DNA of 64,000 bases from Streptomyces sp. Sge12 (lineage in GTDB: Bacteria; Actinomycetota; Actinomycetes; Streptomycetales; Streptomycetaceae): assembly GCF_002080455.1 (NCBI RefSeq), contig NZ_CP020555.1, positions 4,022,001 through 4,086,000 on the forward strand, in the 5' to 3' direction. Below, one piece after another: positions 42,910 to 51,719 of this stretch. The translations under genes and the position numbers were made by a program. The notes beneath the pieces are model-generated. The model was not told where the DNA came from. It saw only the letters and a program-made list of their open reading frames with translations, and searched no databases. How positions within the stretch are numbered: position 1 is the first letter of the stretch; each line of letters starts with the position of its first letter.

Positions 42910-44040
42910 TCAGCCGGACAGGCGCACCGGCATGATCAGGTACTTGTACGTCTCGTCGGCTTCCGCGTCGATCGCCGGGCGGCCGCTGAGCAGCGCGGGC
43001 TTGGTCGACGTGGTGAAGCTGAGCTGGGCCACCGGGGAGGCGATCGCGCTCAGACCGTCCAGCAGGAAGGTCGGGTTGAAGGCGATCGAGATGTCGTCGC
43101 CGTCCAGCTGGGCGTCGACCCTTTCCACAGCCTGTGCGTCGTCGGAGGAGCCGGCCTCCAGGATCAGCACGCCCTGCTCGAAGCTGAGGCGGACCGGGGT
43201 GTTGCGCTCGGCCACCAGGGCCACGCGCTTGACGGCCTCGACGAACGGCGCGGTCTCGATCACGGCGATCGAGTTGAACTCCGTCGGGAACAGGGTCCGG
43301 TACTTGGGCAGGTCGCCCTCCAGCAGCCGGGTGGTGGTGCGGCGGCCGGCGCCCTCGAAACCGATCAGACCCTCGCCCGCACCGGAGCCGGACAGCGCCA
43401 GGGTCACGGTGTCACCGCTGGTCAGCGAGTTGGCGATCTCCTGGAGCGTCTTGGCGGGCACCAGGGCCACGGCGGACGCGTCCGGGTTCTCCGGCTTCCA
43501 CAGGAACTCGCGGACCGCGAAGCGGTAGCGGTCGGTGGAGGCCAGGGTGACGCGGTCGCCCTCGATCTCGATGCGGACACCGGTCAGCACCGGCAGCGTG
43601 TCGTCACGGCCGGCGGCGGTGGCCACCTGCTTGGCGGCGGAGGCGAAGACCTCGCCGGCGACGGTGCCGGTCGCGGTCGGCATCTGCGGCAGTGCCGGGT
43701 ACTCCTCCACAGGCAGGGTGTGGAGTGTGAATCGCGAGGAGCCGCAGACCACAGTCGCCCGTACACCGTCTGTGGAAATCTCCACCGGGCGGTTGGGGAG
43801 GGCGCGGCAGATGTCGGCGAGCAGCCGGCCGGAGACCAGGACGGTGCCGTCCTCCTCGACGTCCGCCTCGACGGAGACGCGGGCCGAGACCTCGTAGTCG
43901 AAGCCGGAGAGGCTCAGCGTGCCTTCCTCGGCCTTGAGCAGCAGGCCCGCGAGAACGGGCACCGGCGGCCGGGCCGGGAGGCTGCGGGCGGCCCAAGCCA
44001 CCGCCTCCGCCAGTACGTCGCGCTCCACCCGGATCTTCAC
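42910..44040 (-). CDS. dnaN: DNA polymerase III beta sliding clamp
   Basis: 376 residues in three clamp domains. MKIRVERDVLAEAVAWAARSLPARPPVPVLAGLLL is the start of domain 1, KQVATAAGRDDTLPVLTGVRIE of domain 2, and the protein ends YKYLIMPVRLSG, the typical C-terminal peptide-binding end (MP-R/M-L). It encircles DNA and tethers Pol III. It is transcribed away from oriC on the minus strand in the same direction as dnaA. Confidence 0.97.
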   Translation of the reverse strand: MKIRVERDVLAEAVAWAARSLPARPPVPVLAGLLLKAEEGTLSLSGFDYEVSARVSVEADVEEDGTVLVSGRLLADICRALPNRPVEISTDGVRATVVCGSSRFTLHTLPVEEYPALPQMPTATGTVAGEVFASAAKQVATAAGRDDTLPVLTGVRIEIEGDRVTLASTDRYRFAVREFLWKPENPDASAVALVPAKTLQEIANSLTSGDTVTLALSGSGAGEGLIGFEGAGRRTTTRLLEGDLPKYRTLFPTEFNSIAVIETAPFVEAVKRVALVAERNTPVRLSFEQGVLILEAGSSDDAQAVERVDAQLDGDDISIAFNPTFLLDGLSAIASPVAQLSFTTSTKPALLSGRPAIDAEADETYKYLIMPVRLSG

Positions 44041-44606
44041 CGGAACCGCCTCCTGCTGTTGCTCGCTCGTCTGCCGGCCTTCGTCGTCGGCTCGTCGATG
44101 CCTCGACCGATGCCGGGGACCAGTCTGACGTACGGCGCCGACAGTCGGTGCGGCCGGCGGTCAAGTCGGGAGCGAGGCGTCGGGGCGGGCGATCGACGAG
44201 TTGTGCACAGGACCCGCTTGAAAACCGAAACCGGCCTAACTCTCTATGGGGGTAGTAGTAGGGCCTGTGGAAACGGTGGATAAGCCCGTTTTCGCAGGTC
44301 AACCCCGGTTTTTTATCCACCGACCCTGTGGGTGACACCCGTGGACAACCCCGTGTCTCTGTGGAGAACAGAAAGTTCTGCACAGGCTGTCCCCAGGGGA
44401 CCCCGACTACTCCACAGGTGTGTCCCCAGCTTTCCCCCGGTACTCCACAACCCAAACGTCTACATCCGTGTGACGGCTTTCACTCCGGGCGGTGAGAGGG
44501 GGTGGTGTGTTGCCGAACAGTGGACAAGGGTGTGGAGAAGGCACCGGATCCTGTGCACAGGACGTGGAAACCTGTGGGCCGACGGTGGACAACGCCGTGG
44601 ACAGTG

Positions 44607-44631
44607 CTGTGGACGAAATATTCGTCCACAG
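44607..44631. promoter_or_regulatory. head-to-head DnaA box palindrome within oriC
   Basis: CTGTGGACGAA on the left and TTCGTCCACAG on the right flank a short A/T centre (25 bp in all). Two DnaA boxes (minus 44608-44616 and plus 44622-44630) therefore face each other with about 14 bp between starts, inside the most AT-rich part of the origin. Confidence 0.75.
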
Positions 44632-44827
44632 CCTGTGGACAGTCTTTGTGCACAATTCCACAGGGGTCTGACCTGGCCTGATGGAACCTCACCCGGCACC
44701 CCTGTGGACAGATTGTGGGCGACGCGGGGCGTCCCCAGGGTGTGGACGGAAGAAAGTCTCCCAATCTGTGGATGAGTTGCTCCCGCGGGGGCGTATTCGA
44801 ACAGGTCAGGGGCGCGCGAACGAAGAA

Positions 44828-44857
44828 GGGCGCCCCCGTTGTGGACCGGGAGCGCCC
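44828..44857 (-). terminator. dnaA terminator
   Basis: GGGCGC (44828-44833) and GCGCCC (44852-44857), extended inward by CCCCG/CGGGA pairing, followed on the minus strand by TTCTTCG; 60 bp beyond the dnaA stop. Confidence 0.7.
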
Positions 44858-44916
44858 TCTGCATGTGCGGGGAGGAGCCCTGAAGCGGCCCCGAACCGGC
44901 TCTCGGGGGGCCGCGC

Positions 44917-46695
44917 TCAGGCGTTCTTGATGCGGTTCGTGAGCTCGGTGACCTGGTTGTAGATGGAGCGGCGCTCGGCCATCAGAGCGCGGATCTTGCG
45001 GTCCGCGTGCATGACGGTCGTGTGGTCGCGGCCGCCGAACTGCGCCCCGATCTTGGGCAGTGACAGGTCGGTGAGCTCCCGGCACAGGTACATGGCGATC
45101 TGCCGGGCAGTGACCAGCACCCGGCTGCGCGAGGAGCCGCACAGGTCGTCCACGGTCAGCCCGAAGTAGTCGGCGGTGGCCGCCATGATGTCGGAGGCGG
45201 TGATCTCGGGCGCGCTGTCCTCGCCGCCCGGGATCAGGTTCTTCAGGACGTCCTCGGTCAGGCCCAGGTCGACCGGCTGCCGGTTCAGGCTCGCGAAGGC
45301 CGTGACCCGGATCAGCGCCCCCTCCAGCTCGCGGATGTTGCGCGAGATGCGGGAGGCGATGAACTCCAGTACCTCCGGCGGGGCGTTGAGCTGCTCCTGG
45401 ACCGCCTTCTTGCGCAGGATCGCGATACGGGTCTCCAGCTCGGGCGGCTGGACGTCGGTGATCAGGCCCCACTCGAAGCGGTTGCGGAGCCGGTCCTCCA
45501 GGGTGACCAGCTGCTTGGGCGGCCGGTCGGAGGAGAGCACGATCTGCTTGTTGGCGTTGTGGAGCGTATTGAAGGTGTGGAAGAACTCCTCCTGCGTCGA
45601 CTCCTTGCTCGCGAGGAACTGGATGTCGTCGACGAGCAGGATGTCCATCTCGCGGTAGCGCTTGCGGAACGCGTCGCCCTTGCCGTCGCGGATGGAGTTG
45701 ATGAACTCGTTGGTGAACTCCTCGGAGCTCACGTACCGCACCCGGGTGCCGGGGTAGAGGCTCCGCGCGTAGTGCCCGATGGCGTGCAGCAGGTGCGTCT
45801 TGCCGAGGCCCGACTCCCCGTAGACGAAAAGGGGGTTGTACGCCTTGGCCGGCGCCTCGGCGACGGCCACCGCGGCGGCGTGCGCGAAGCGGTTGGAGGC
45901 GCCGATGACGAAGGTGTCGAAGAGGTACTTGGGGTTCAGCCGCGCGGTCGGCTCCAGCGGGCCCGAGGTGGAACCGCCGGACGGGGACGGGGGCGCCGCG
46001 GGCCGGCCCGGGGCCTGGCGCGGCGCGGGCTGCTCGTACTGCTGGGGCTCGTAGCTCTGCTGCTCGTACTGATGGCCCTGGTGCTGCTGCTGGGACTCGT
46101 ACTTCTGCTGCTCGTACTTCTGCTGTTCGTAAGAGCCCTGGTCGTAGCCGGTGGGCTCGGACTGCTGCATGTAGCCCGGCTGCGGGGAGGCGTACGGGTC
46201 GCGCTCGGGGAAACCGCCCAGGCGCGGCTGCTGCCAGCCGTAGTCGTCCTGCTGGCCGCCGCGGGGCCAGGCACCGGGCTCGGGGCGCTGCTGCTGGTAG
46301 TCCGGGTAGGCGGGGCGGGCGGTGGGGAGCTGGTCCTCGCCGTTCCCGCCGCCGGGGCGCTGGCCGCCGTAGGGCTCGTACCCGCCCTGCTGCTGGGGCG
46401 GGGCGGGGGGCGCGGGCTCGCCGGCGGAGTCGTCGACGGTGATCGCGATCCGGATGGGCCGGCCGCACTCCCGGCTCAGGGCGTCACTGATCAGCGGGGC
46501 CAGGCGGCCTTCGAGGACGCGCTTGCCCCATTCGTTGGGGACGGCGAGCAGTGCGGTGTCGGCGACGAGTGCCAGGGGCTGACACCGCTCGACCCACTGC
46601 TTGTCCTTCGGTTCGATCCCCGGCTGTCCCTCCCCGAGGAGCTTCTCGAGCACCCTTGGCCACACTGCGGCAAGATCGGCAGGTACGTCAGCCAC
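44917..46695 (-). CDS. dnaA: chromosomal replication initiator DnaA
   Basis: 592 residues, GTG 46695. Domain I (1-~85) begins VPADLAAVWPRVLEKLLG. Domain II is very long (~85-240), Gln/Tyr/Pro-rich, with repeated YEQQ-type units (EQQKYEQQKYE). The AAA+ domain III has Walker A GESGLGKTHLLHAIG, Walker B ILLVDDIQFLASKE and sensor RLRNRFEWGL. Domain IV has the DnaA-box-binding motif GGRDHTTVMHADRKI. The long linker explains the size beyond the ~450-residue enterobacterial form. A perfect TTGTCCACA box 114 bp upstream suggests autoregulation. Confidence 0.98.
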   Translation of the reverse strand: MADVPADLAAVWPRVLEKLLGEGQPGIEPKDKQWVERCQPLALVADTALLAVPNEWGKRVLEGRLAPLISDALSRECGRPIRIAITVDDSAGEPAPPAPPQQQGGYEPYGGQRPGGGNGEDQLPTARPAYPDYQQQRPEPGAWPRGGQQDDYGWQQPRLGGFPERDPYASPQPGYMQQSEPTGYDQGSYEQQKYEQQKYESQQQHQGHQYEQQSYEPQQYEQPAPRQAPGRPAAPPSPSGGSTSGPLEPTARLNPKYLFDTFVIGASNRFAHAAAVAVAEAPAKAYNPLFVYGESGLGKTHLLHAIGHYARSLYPGTRVRYVSSEEFTNEFINSIRDGKGDAFRKRYREMDILLVDDIQFLASKESTQEEFFHTFNTLHNANKQIVLSSDRPPKQLVTLEDRLRNRFEWGLITDVQPPELETRIAILRKKAVQEQLNAPPEVLEFIASRISRNIRELEGALIRVTAFASLNRQPVDLGLTEDVLKNLIPGGEDSAPEITASDIMAATADYFGLTVDDLCGSSRSRVLVTARQIAMYLCRELTDLSLPKIGAQFGGRDHTTVMHADRKIRALMAERRSIYNQVTELTNRIKNA

Positions 46696-47051
46696 AGAGC
46701 ACGCTCTCTCACAGGGGGTCCCACGAATGTGTGGTTCTTTGGGACGGTCGGGACAAAAAATCCGGGGTCGAGCAACGGTAGTCAGGCCAGCGGGTACGGT
46801 TCAAGTCGTTGTCCACAGCCTGTGCACAGTGTGGGGCCACGTCGGCTCGGTTTGACCGGATGGCGTAGCCGCGCGTACCGTAACGAGGTCGAGTTGTCGA
46901 TGGCTGCTGCCGCCTGCCTACCGATGGGCGAAGGTCACTAATAGTGATCATTTAGCGGTGCCACTCGGGCGAACACGCGAGTTTCCTCGTGGGCGCACGG
47001 TGACAGCCAGGCGATGTCCCGCCACAACGATTCATTCTCTGGAGCCCCCGA
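46696..47051. promoter_or_regulatory. dnaA-rpmH divergent promoter region
   Basis: 356 bp. It contains a perfect DnaA box TTGTCCACA (46809-46817) next to TGTGCACAG (46821-46829), consistent with DnaA control of its own gene. An AT-rich palindrome TCACTA-A-TAGTGA (46935-46947) lies about 105 bp upstream of rpmH, in a region likely to hold the rpmH promoter. A Shine-Dalgarno TGGAG (47040-47044) precedes rpmH. Confidence 0.7.
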
Positions 47052-47189
47052 GTGAGCAAGCGCACCTTCCAGCCGAACAACCGCCGTCGTGCCAAGACCC
47101 ACGGCTTCCGCCTGCGGATGCGTACCCGTGCCGGTCGCGCGATCCTCGCGAACCGTCGTGGCAAGGGCCGCGCCGCCCTTTCCGCGTAA
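47052..47189 (+). CDS. rpmH: 50S ribosomal protein L34
   Basis: 45 residues, GTG start, TAA stop: SKRTFQPNNRRRAKTHGF then RLRMRTRAGRAILANRRGKGR. Complete and typical, very basic. It starts the rpmH-rnpA-yidD-yidC-khpB operon; it is too short for many gene finders. Confidence 0.97.
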   Translation: MSKRTFQPNNRRRAKTHGFRLRMRTRAGRAILANRRGKGRAALSA

Positions 47190-47210
47190 CAACACGCAGG
47201 TCGTGACGTC

Positions 47211-47585
47211 GTGCTGTCTCCCGAGAATCGGCTGAGGCGGCGCGAGGACTTCGCGAGCGCGGTACGTCGAGGTCGTCGGGCTGGTCGCCCGCTCCTCGTC
47301 GTCCACCTACGTACAAGCGGTGCAACGGACCCGCACGAGCCGGGGGAGATCGATCCCTCGACGCGTGCGGGTTTCGTCGTCAGCAAGGCTGTCGGCAATG
47401 CCGTCATACGTAACCGGGTGAAGCGCCGTCTTCGCCATCTGGTCCGCGAGCGGCTGCCACAGCTGCCCGCCGGTAGCCTGGTGGTGGTACGAGCGTTGCC
47501 CGGAGCGGGCGATGCCGGCCCCGACGAGCTGGCCCGGGACCTGGATGCCGCTCTGGTGCGGCTCCTGGGAGGCGTGGCTCGATGA
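47211..47585 (+). CDS. rnpA: ribonuclease P protein component
   Basis: 124 residues, GTG 47211, 21 bp after rpmH. The RNP signature FVVSKAVGNAVIRNRVKRRLRHLVRE (about 55-80) and the N-terminal LRRREDFASAVRRGRRAG are present. It binds RNase P RNA to mature tRNA 5' ends. A short Asp/Pro/Glu insertion (TDPHEPGEIDPSTR) before the signature is common in actinobacteria. Confidence 0.96.
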   Translation: MLSPENRLRRREDFASAVRRGRRAGRPLLVVHLRTSGATDPHEPGEIDPSTRAGFVVSKAVGNAVIRNRVKRRLRHLVRERLPQLPAGSLVVVRALPGAGDAGPDELARDLDAALVRLLGGVAR

Positions 47586-47863
47586 AGTACCCGCTGCTCG
47601 CTTTGATCAAGCTGTACCAGTGGACGATCAGTCCGCTGCTCGGGCCGGTGTGCCGCTATTACCCGTCGTGTTCGCACTACGGGTACACGGCCATCGACCG
47701 GCATGGTGCGGTGAAGGGGACGGCCCTGACCGCCTGGCGGATCCTGCGGTGCAATCCGTGGTCCCCGGGTGGTGTGGACCATGTCCCACCCCGTAAACGC
47801 CCGCGTTGGCACGAGCAGCTGCGCAGTGCGTTGCGTAGATCTCGCAATGCTCAAGGAGCCTGA
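47582..47863 (+). CDS. yidD: YidD membrane-insertion efficiency factor
   Basis: 93 residues; ATG overlaps the rnpA stop as ATGA. Conserved LIKLYQWTISPLLGPVCRYYPSCSHYGYTAI and ILRCNPWSPGGVDHVP, with the three family cysteines. A small amphipathic membrane-associated protein that assists YidC-dependent insertion; yidC follows 3 bp later. Confidence 0.95.
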   Translation: MKYPLLALIKLYQWTISPLLGPVCRYYPSCSHYGYTAIDRHGAVKGTALTAWRILRCNPWSPGGVDHVPPRKRPRWHEQLRSALRRSRNAQGA

Positions 47864-47866
47864 TTA

Positions 47867-48970
47867 GTGGACACGATCGCCGGTCTGTTCAGCTTTATCA
47901 CCACACCCGTTTCCTGGATCATCGTCCAGTTCCACTCGCTGTACGGGGCGGTCTTCGGGCCGGACAGTGGATGGGCCTGGGGCCTGTCCATCGTGTCCCT
48001 GGTGGTCTTGATCCGTATCTGTCTGATCCCGCTCTTCGTGAAGCAGATCAAGGCGACGCGGGGTATGCAGGCGCTCCAGCCGAAGATGAAGGCGATCCAG
48101 GAGCGCTACAAGAACGACAAGCAGCGTCAGTCCGAAGAGATGATGAAGCTGTACAAGGAGACGGGTACCAACCCGCTCTCCTCGTGCCTTCCCATCCTGG
48201 CGCAGTCCCCGTTCTTCTTCGCCCTCTACAGCGTGCTCTCCAGCATCGCCAGCGGCAAAGAGATCGGCTACATCGACGGTCCGCTGCTGGCCAGCGCGCG
48301 TCAGGCCCACATCTTCGGTGCTCCGCTGGCGGCGAAGTTCACCGACAGCGCCGCGAAGGCCGCGAGCCTGGACGCCTCGATCACCGACGTGCGCATCGTC
48401 ACCGCCGTCATGATCGTCCTGATGTCGCTGTCGCAGTTCTACACCCAGCGTCAGCTGATGCAGAAGAACGTCGACCTCTCGGTCAAGACGCCGTTCATGC
48501 AGCAGCAGAAGATGCTGATGTACATCTTCCCCGTGATCTTCGCGGTCATGGGCATCAACTTCCCCGTCGGTGTTCTCGTCTACTGGCTGACCACGAACGT
48601 CTGGACCATGGGTCAGCAGATGTACGTGATCAACCAGAACCCGACGCCGGGCAGCATGGCGCAGGACCAGTACCTGACCCGCCTGCTCAAGCACATCAGC
48701 TCGCACGGTGACGTGAAGGGCCGGAGCAAGAAGAAGATCGTCGCGGCGATCGTTGCCAAGGGCCCGGACCGCAATGACAACGAGCGCAAGTTCATCACCG
48801 CCCTCACCAAGCAGGGCCTGGCGGCCCAGCCCGACGGCAGTGTGATCAAGAGTTCCGAGGCCACGGCAGACTCGGATGCGGCGAGCGGCGGTACGGCGAA
48901 GCGCCAGCAGCCGAAGCGCCAGTCGAAGTCGCAGCGTCAGACGCCCAGCAAGCCCTCTCCCAAGAAGTAA
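47867..48970 (+). CDS. yidC: YidC/Oxa1 membrane protein insertase
   Basis: 367 residues, GTG 47867. Five membrane segments of the Oxa1 core, without the large periplasmic domain of Gram-negative YidC. The hydrophilic-groove arginine is in LSIVSLVVLIRICLIPLF, and a coiled-coil cytoplasmic loop (QALQPKMKAIQERYKNDKQR) follows. The C-terminal tail is Lys/Gln/Ser-rich (KRQQPKRQSKSQRQ), as expected for ribosome contact. Confidence 0.96.
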   Translation: MDTIAGLFSFITTPVSWIIVQFHSLYGAVFGPDSGWAWGLSIVSLVVLIRICLIPLFVKQIKATRGMQALQPKMKAIQERYKNDKQRQSEEMMKLYKETGTNPLSSCLPILAQSPFFFALYSVLSSIASGKEIGYIDGPLLASARQAHIFGAPLAAKFTDSAAKAASLDASITDVRIVTAVMIVLMSLSQFYTQRQLMQKNVDLSVKTPFMQQQKMLMYIFPVIFAVMGINFPVGVLVYWLTTNVWTMGQQMYVINQNPTPGSMAQDQYLTRLLKHISSHGDVKGRSKKKIVAAIVAKGPDRNDNERKFITALTKQGLAAQPDGSVIKSSEATADSDAASGGTAKRQQPKRQSKSQRQTPSKPSPKK

Positions 48971-48985
48971 GAAGGAGTCCCTCCC

Positions 48986-49498
48986 GTGACGGAAGGCACC
49001 ACCACCGCCGCCGCTGAGAGTGGCGACACCCTGACCCGCCTCGAGCAGGAGGGTGAGATCGCGGCCGATTACCTCGAGGGTCTGCTGGACATCGCCGACC
49101 TGGACGGCGACATCGACATGGACGTCGAGGCCGACCGGGCCGCGGTGTCGATCGTCAGCGACTCGGCCAGCCGTGATCTGAACAAGCTCGTGGGCCGTGA
49201 CGGTGAGGTCCTGGAGGCTCTGCAGGAGCTGACCCGCCTTGCCGTGCACCGGGAGACCGGGGACCGCAGCCGGCTGATGCTGGACATCGCCGGGTTCCGT
49301 GCCAAGAAGCGCGAGGAGCTGGCGGCGCTGGGCGCCCAGGCCGCGGCCGACGTGAAGGCGTCCGGCGAGCCGATGAAGCTGGCTCCGATGACCCCGTTCG
49401 AGCGGAAGGTCGTCCACGACGCCGTGGCGGCCGCCGGTCTGCGCAGCGAGTCCGAGGGCGAGGAGCCGCAGCGCTTCGTCGTTGTGCTTCCGGCCTGA
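48986..49498 (+). CDS. KhpB/Jag RNA-binding protein (KH-R3H)
   Basis: 170 residues; GTG 48986 with AAGGAG upstream. KH-like domain about 25-95 (LEGLLDIADLDGDIDMDVEADRAAVSIV, LNKLVGRDGEVLEALQELTRL) and R3H domain about 105-170 (MTPFERKVVHDAVAAAGLRSESEGEEPQRFVVV). It lacks the N-terminal Jag domain of Firmicute KhpB. Always found after yidC; regulates RNA in other bacteria. Confidence 0.93.
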   Translation: MTEGTTTAAAESGDTLTRLEQEGEIAADYLEGLLDIADLDGDIDMDVEADRAAVSIVSDSASRDLNKLVGRDGEVLEALQELTRLAVHRETGDRSRLMLDIAGFRAKKREELAALGAQAAADVKASGEPMKLAPMTPFERKVVHDAVAAAGLRSESEGEEPQRFVVVLPA

Positions 49499-49516
49499 TC
49501 GCCGGCGCGATGTGTT

Positions 49517-49545
49517 CGGCCCCGTCTGTGTCGCAGGCGGGGCCG
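49517..49545 (+). terminator. terminator after khpB
   Basis: CGGCCCCG (49517-49524) and CGGGGCCG (49538-49545), with an inner CTG/CAG pairing, followed by ATGTTTGT; it ends the rpmH operon. Confidence 0.75.
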
Positions 49546-49633
49546 ATGTTTGTCAGCCTGGCCTGACAAGCGAACGACGCTTCACCTTGAAGACGTGGTT
49601 CTTCAGAACCATGCGTACGGAAGGACGGTCCCC

Positions 49634-50350
49634 GTGACGGAGGCAGCTGAGCTTCCCCCGGCGCCTGAAGAGGCGCGCGCGGTGTTCGGTGAGTTTTTCC
49701 CGGAAGCTGTGCGGTACGCGGAGCTGCTGGCGGACGCGGGAGTCAAGCGGGGCCTGATCGGGCCGCGTGAGGTGCCGCGCCTGTGGGAGCGGCACCTGCT
49801 GAACTGCGCTGTGCTGTCGGAGGTGGTGCCCAAGGGCGTCACCGTGTGCGACGTGGGCTCGGGTGCGGGTCTGCCCGGTATCCCGCTCGCCCTGGTGCGG
49901 CGGGATCTCAAGATCACGTTGCTCGAACCGCTGCTGCGGCGGACGACCTTCCTCCAGGAGGCCGTGGAGCTGCTGGGCCTGGACCACGTCACGGTGATGC
50001 GCGGTCGGGCCGAAGAGGTCCTGGGCAAGCTCCAGCCGGTGCACGTGGTGACGGCGCGGGCGGTGGCTCCGCTGGACCGGCTGGCCGGCTGGGGCGTGCC
50101 TCTGCTGCGCCCGTACGGCGAGATGCTGGCGCTGAAGGGCGACACGGCTGACGACGAGCTGGTGTCGGCGAAGACGGCGCTGGCGAAGCTGGGTGTGGTG
50201 AAGACCTCGGTGCTCCAGGTCGGCGAGGGTCTGGTGGATCCGCTGACGACGGTGGTGCGGGTCGAGGTGGGAGAGAGCCCCGGCGGGGTGAGGTTTGCGG
50301 CCAAGCGGGCTAAGGCCGCCCGGGTGGGACGTACCCGTCGCCGCCGGTGA
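49634..50350 (+). CDS. rsmG: 16S rRNA (guanine-N7)-methyltransferase RsmG
   Basis: 238 residues from GTG 49634 (GGAAGGA 8 bases upstream). SAM site VCDVGSGAGLPGIPLALV, then ITLLEPLLRRTTFLQEAVELLGL and VTARAVAPLDRLAGWGVPLL. It makes m7G in the 530 loop of 16S rRNA; loss gives low-level streptomycin resistance and raised antibiotic production in Streptomyces. The C-terminus is very basic (AAKRAKAARVGRTRRRR). Confidence 0.96.
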   Translation: MTEAAELPPAPEEARAVFGEFFPEAVRYAELLADAGVKRGLIGPREVPRLWERHLLNCAVLSEVVPKGVTVCDVGSGAGLPGIPLALVRRDLKITLLEPLLRRTTFLQEAVELLGLDHVTVMRGRAEEVLGKLQPVHVVTARAVAPLDRLAGWGVPLLRPYGEMLALKGDTADDELVSAKTALAKLGVVKTSVLQVGEGLVDPLTTVVRVEVGESPGGVRFAAKRAKAARVGRTRRRR

Positions 50351-50467
50351 CGGTCGTCTGATTTCTCTGTAGACCGGGGCCCTGCACGGAGATTTCATCC
50401 GTGTTGGGCCCTATAGGTATGGATTTCGGAGTGTCGTAGCGGCCTGAAGACTCCGTCCGGGCATCGT

Positions 50468-50481
50468 GTTTCACGTGAAAC
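50468..50481. other. parS: parS site 1
   Basis: Perfect GTTTCACGTGAAAC in the rsmG-parA spacer (50351-50627), 147 bp before the parA start used here. Confidence 0.95.
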
Positions 50482-50627
50482 GTCGCTCTCTGCTGCACGG
50501 AATCATCAGCCGCGGCCGTGCCGCCGCGTCCCCCCTCAACCGCAAGGACGCAAGGGGGACGGAGTTGTCCACAACGGTGGATTCATCCACAGGAGTACGG
50601 GCCCCGCTGGTTCGCGACCCGGGTGAC

Positions 50628-51719
50628 ATGGCAGGCTCTGTTCATCGCGAGCCTGATGTCGAGGAGAGTGACACCGTGCGGTCCGACGCCAACCTCGCGG
50701 GGCCGGTGGCCGATCCGGTCCCCGGTCCCCGCTCTGAATCGGCGGGTGAGGATGTTTCACGTGAAACATTGCCTCCGCCTCTTGTAGACAACGACGACAC
50801 CCCCATCGGCCGAGCCGCCCAGCAGGCGGTCGAGGCACTGGGGCGTGCCGGAGAGAGGCTGCCCCGGCCGAATCAGACGCGGGTCATCGTGGTGGCCAAC
50901 CAGAAGGGCGGCGTGGGCAAGACCACGACGACCGTGAACCTGGCGGCCTCGCTGGCCCTGCACGGCGCACGGGTCTTGGTGGTCGATCTCGACCCGCAGG
51001 GCAATGCGTCCACGGCGCTGGGCATCGACCACCATGCCGATGTGCCCTCGATCTACGACGTGCTCGTGGACAGCCGGCCCCTACTGGAGGTCGTCCAGCC
51101 GGTGGTGGACGTGGAGGGGCTCTTCTGTGCTCCGGCCACGATCGATCTGGCGGGCGCGGAGATCGAGCTGGTCTCGCTCGTGGCCCGGGAGAGCCGCCTC
51201 CAGCGGGCGATCCAGGCGTACGACCAGCCTCTCGACTACATCCTGATCGACTGCCCGCCCTCGCTCGGGCTGCTGACGGTGAACGCCCTGGTGGCCGGTG
51301 CGGAGGTGCTGATCCCGATCCAGTGCGAGTACTACGCACTGGAGGGCTTGGGCCAGCTGCTGCGCAACGTCGATCTGGTGCGGGCCCACCTCAACCCGAC
51401 GCTCCATGTGTCGACCATCCTGCTGACGATGTACGACGGCAGGACGCGGTTGGCCTCGCAGGTGGCGGAGGAGGTGCGCAGCCACTTCGGCAAGGAGGTG
51501 CTGCGGACGAGCATCCCCCGGTCGGTGCGTATTTCCGAGGCGCCGAGCTATGGGCAGACGGTGCTCACGTACGACCCGGGTTCCAGTGGTTCCCTCTCCT
51601 ACCTGGAGGCAGCGCGAGAGATCGCGTATCGGGGGGTCGGAATGCAGTACGACGCTCGGCAAGCCCATCTGGGCCCGGGCATGAACAGCACGCAGAATGT
51701 GGCGGAGGGGATCCAGTGA
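50628..51719 (+). CDS. parA: chromosome partitioning ATPase ParA (Soj)
   Basis: 363 residues if started at ATG 50628. GTG 50676 has a better Shine-Dalgarno (GAGGAGAG), and the frame stays open back to 50466, so the start is uncertain. Deviant Walker A KGGVGKTTTT at about residue 95, the VDLDPQGNAST loop and IDCPPSLGLLTVNAL Walker B are all present. It binds DNA as an ATP sandwich dimer and positions ParB-parS complexes; in Streptomyces it accumulates in sporulating hyphal tips. A parS site lies inside its own N-terminal coding part. Confidence 0.95.
   Translation: MAGSVHREPDVEESDTVRSDANLAGPVADPVPGPRSESAGEDVSRETLPPPLVDNDDTPIGRAAQQAVEALGRAGERLPRPNQTRVIVVANQKGGVGKTTTTVNLAASLALHGARVLVVDLDPQGNASTALGIDHHADVPSIYDVLVDSRPLLEVVQPVVDVEGLFCAPATIDLAGAEIELVSLVARESRLQRAIQAYDQPLDYILIDCPPSLGLLTVNALVAGAEVLIPIQCEYYALEGLGQLLRNVDLVRAHLNPTLHVSTILLTMYDGRTRLASQVAEEVRSHFGKEVLRTSIPRSVRISEAPSYGQTVLTYDPGSSGSLSYLEAAREIAYRGVGMQYDARQAHLGPGMNSTQNVAEGIQ
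50754..50767. other. parS: parS site 2 (inside parA)
   Basis: Perfect GTTTCACGTGAAAC within the disordered N-terminal coding part of parA, where it encodes part of DVSRET. Confidence 0.95.

Larger units (their letters stand above)
44041..44916. other. oriC: chromosomal origin of replication, oriC
   Basis: 876-bp non-coding dnaN-dnaA spacer packed with DnaA boxes (consensus TTGTCCACA). Those I can place: plus strand 44313-44321 (TTATCCACC), 44622-44630 (TCGTCCACA), 44201-44209 and 44646-44654 (TTGTGCACA); minus strand 44275-44283, 44340-44348, 44519-44527, 44584-44592, 44596-44604, 44608-44616, 44634-44642, 44703-44711, 44742-44750 and 44767-44775. Further weaker TGTGGA/TGCACA variants occur between them. 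Most point the same way; two inverted boxes form a palindrome at 44607-44631. No strongly AT-rich unwinding element stands out, as is usual for Streptomyces origins. Confidence 0.95.

Noticed and set aside
50466..50627. N-terminal extension of ParA starting within parS site 1
   Set aside because: The frame is open, but ParA homologues are shorter and a start codon overlapping parS lacks a ribosome-binding site; kept only as a possibility.
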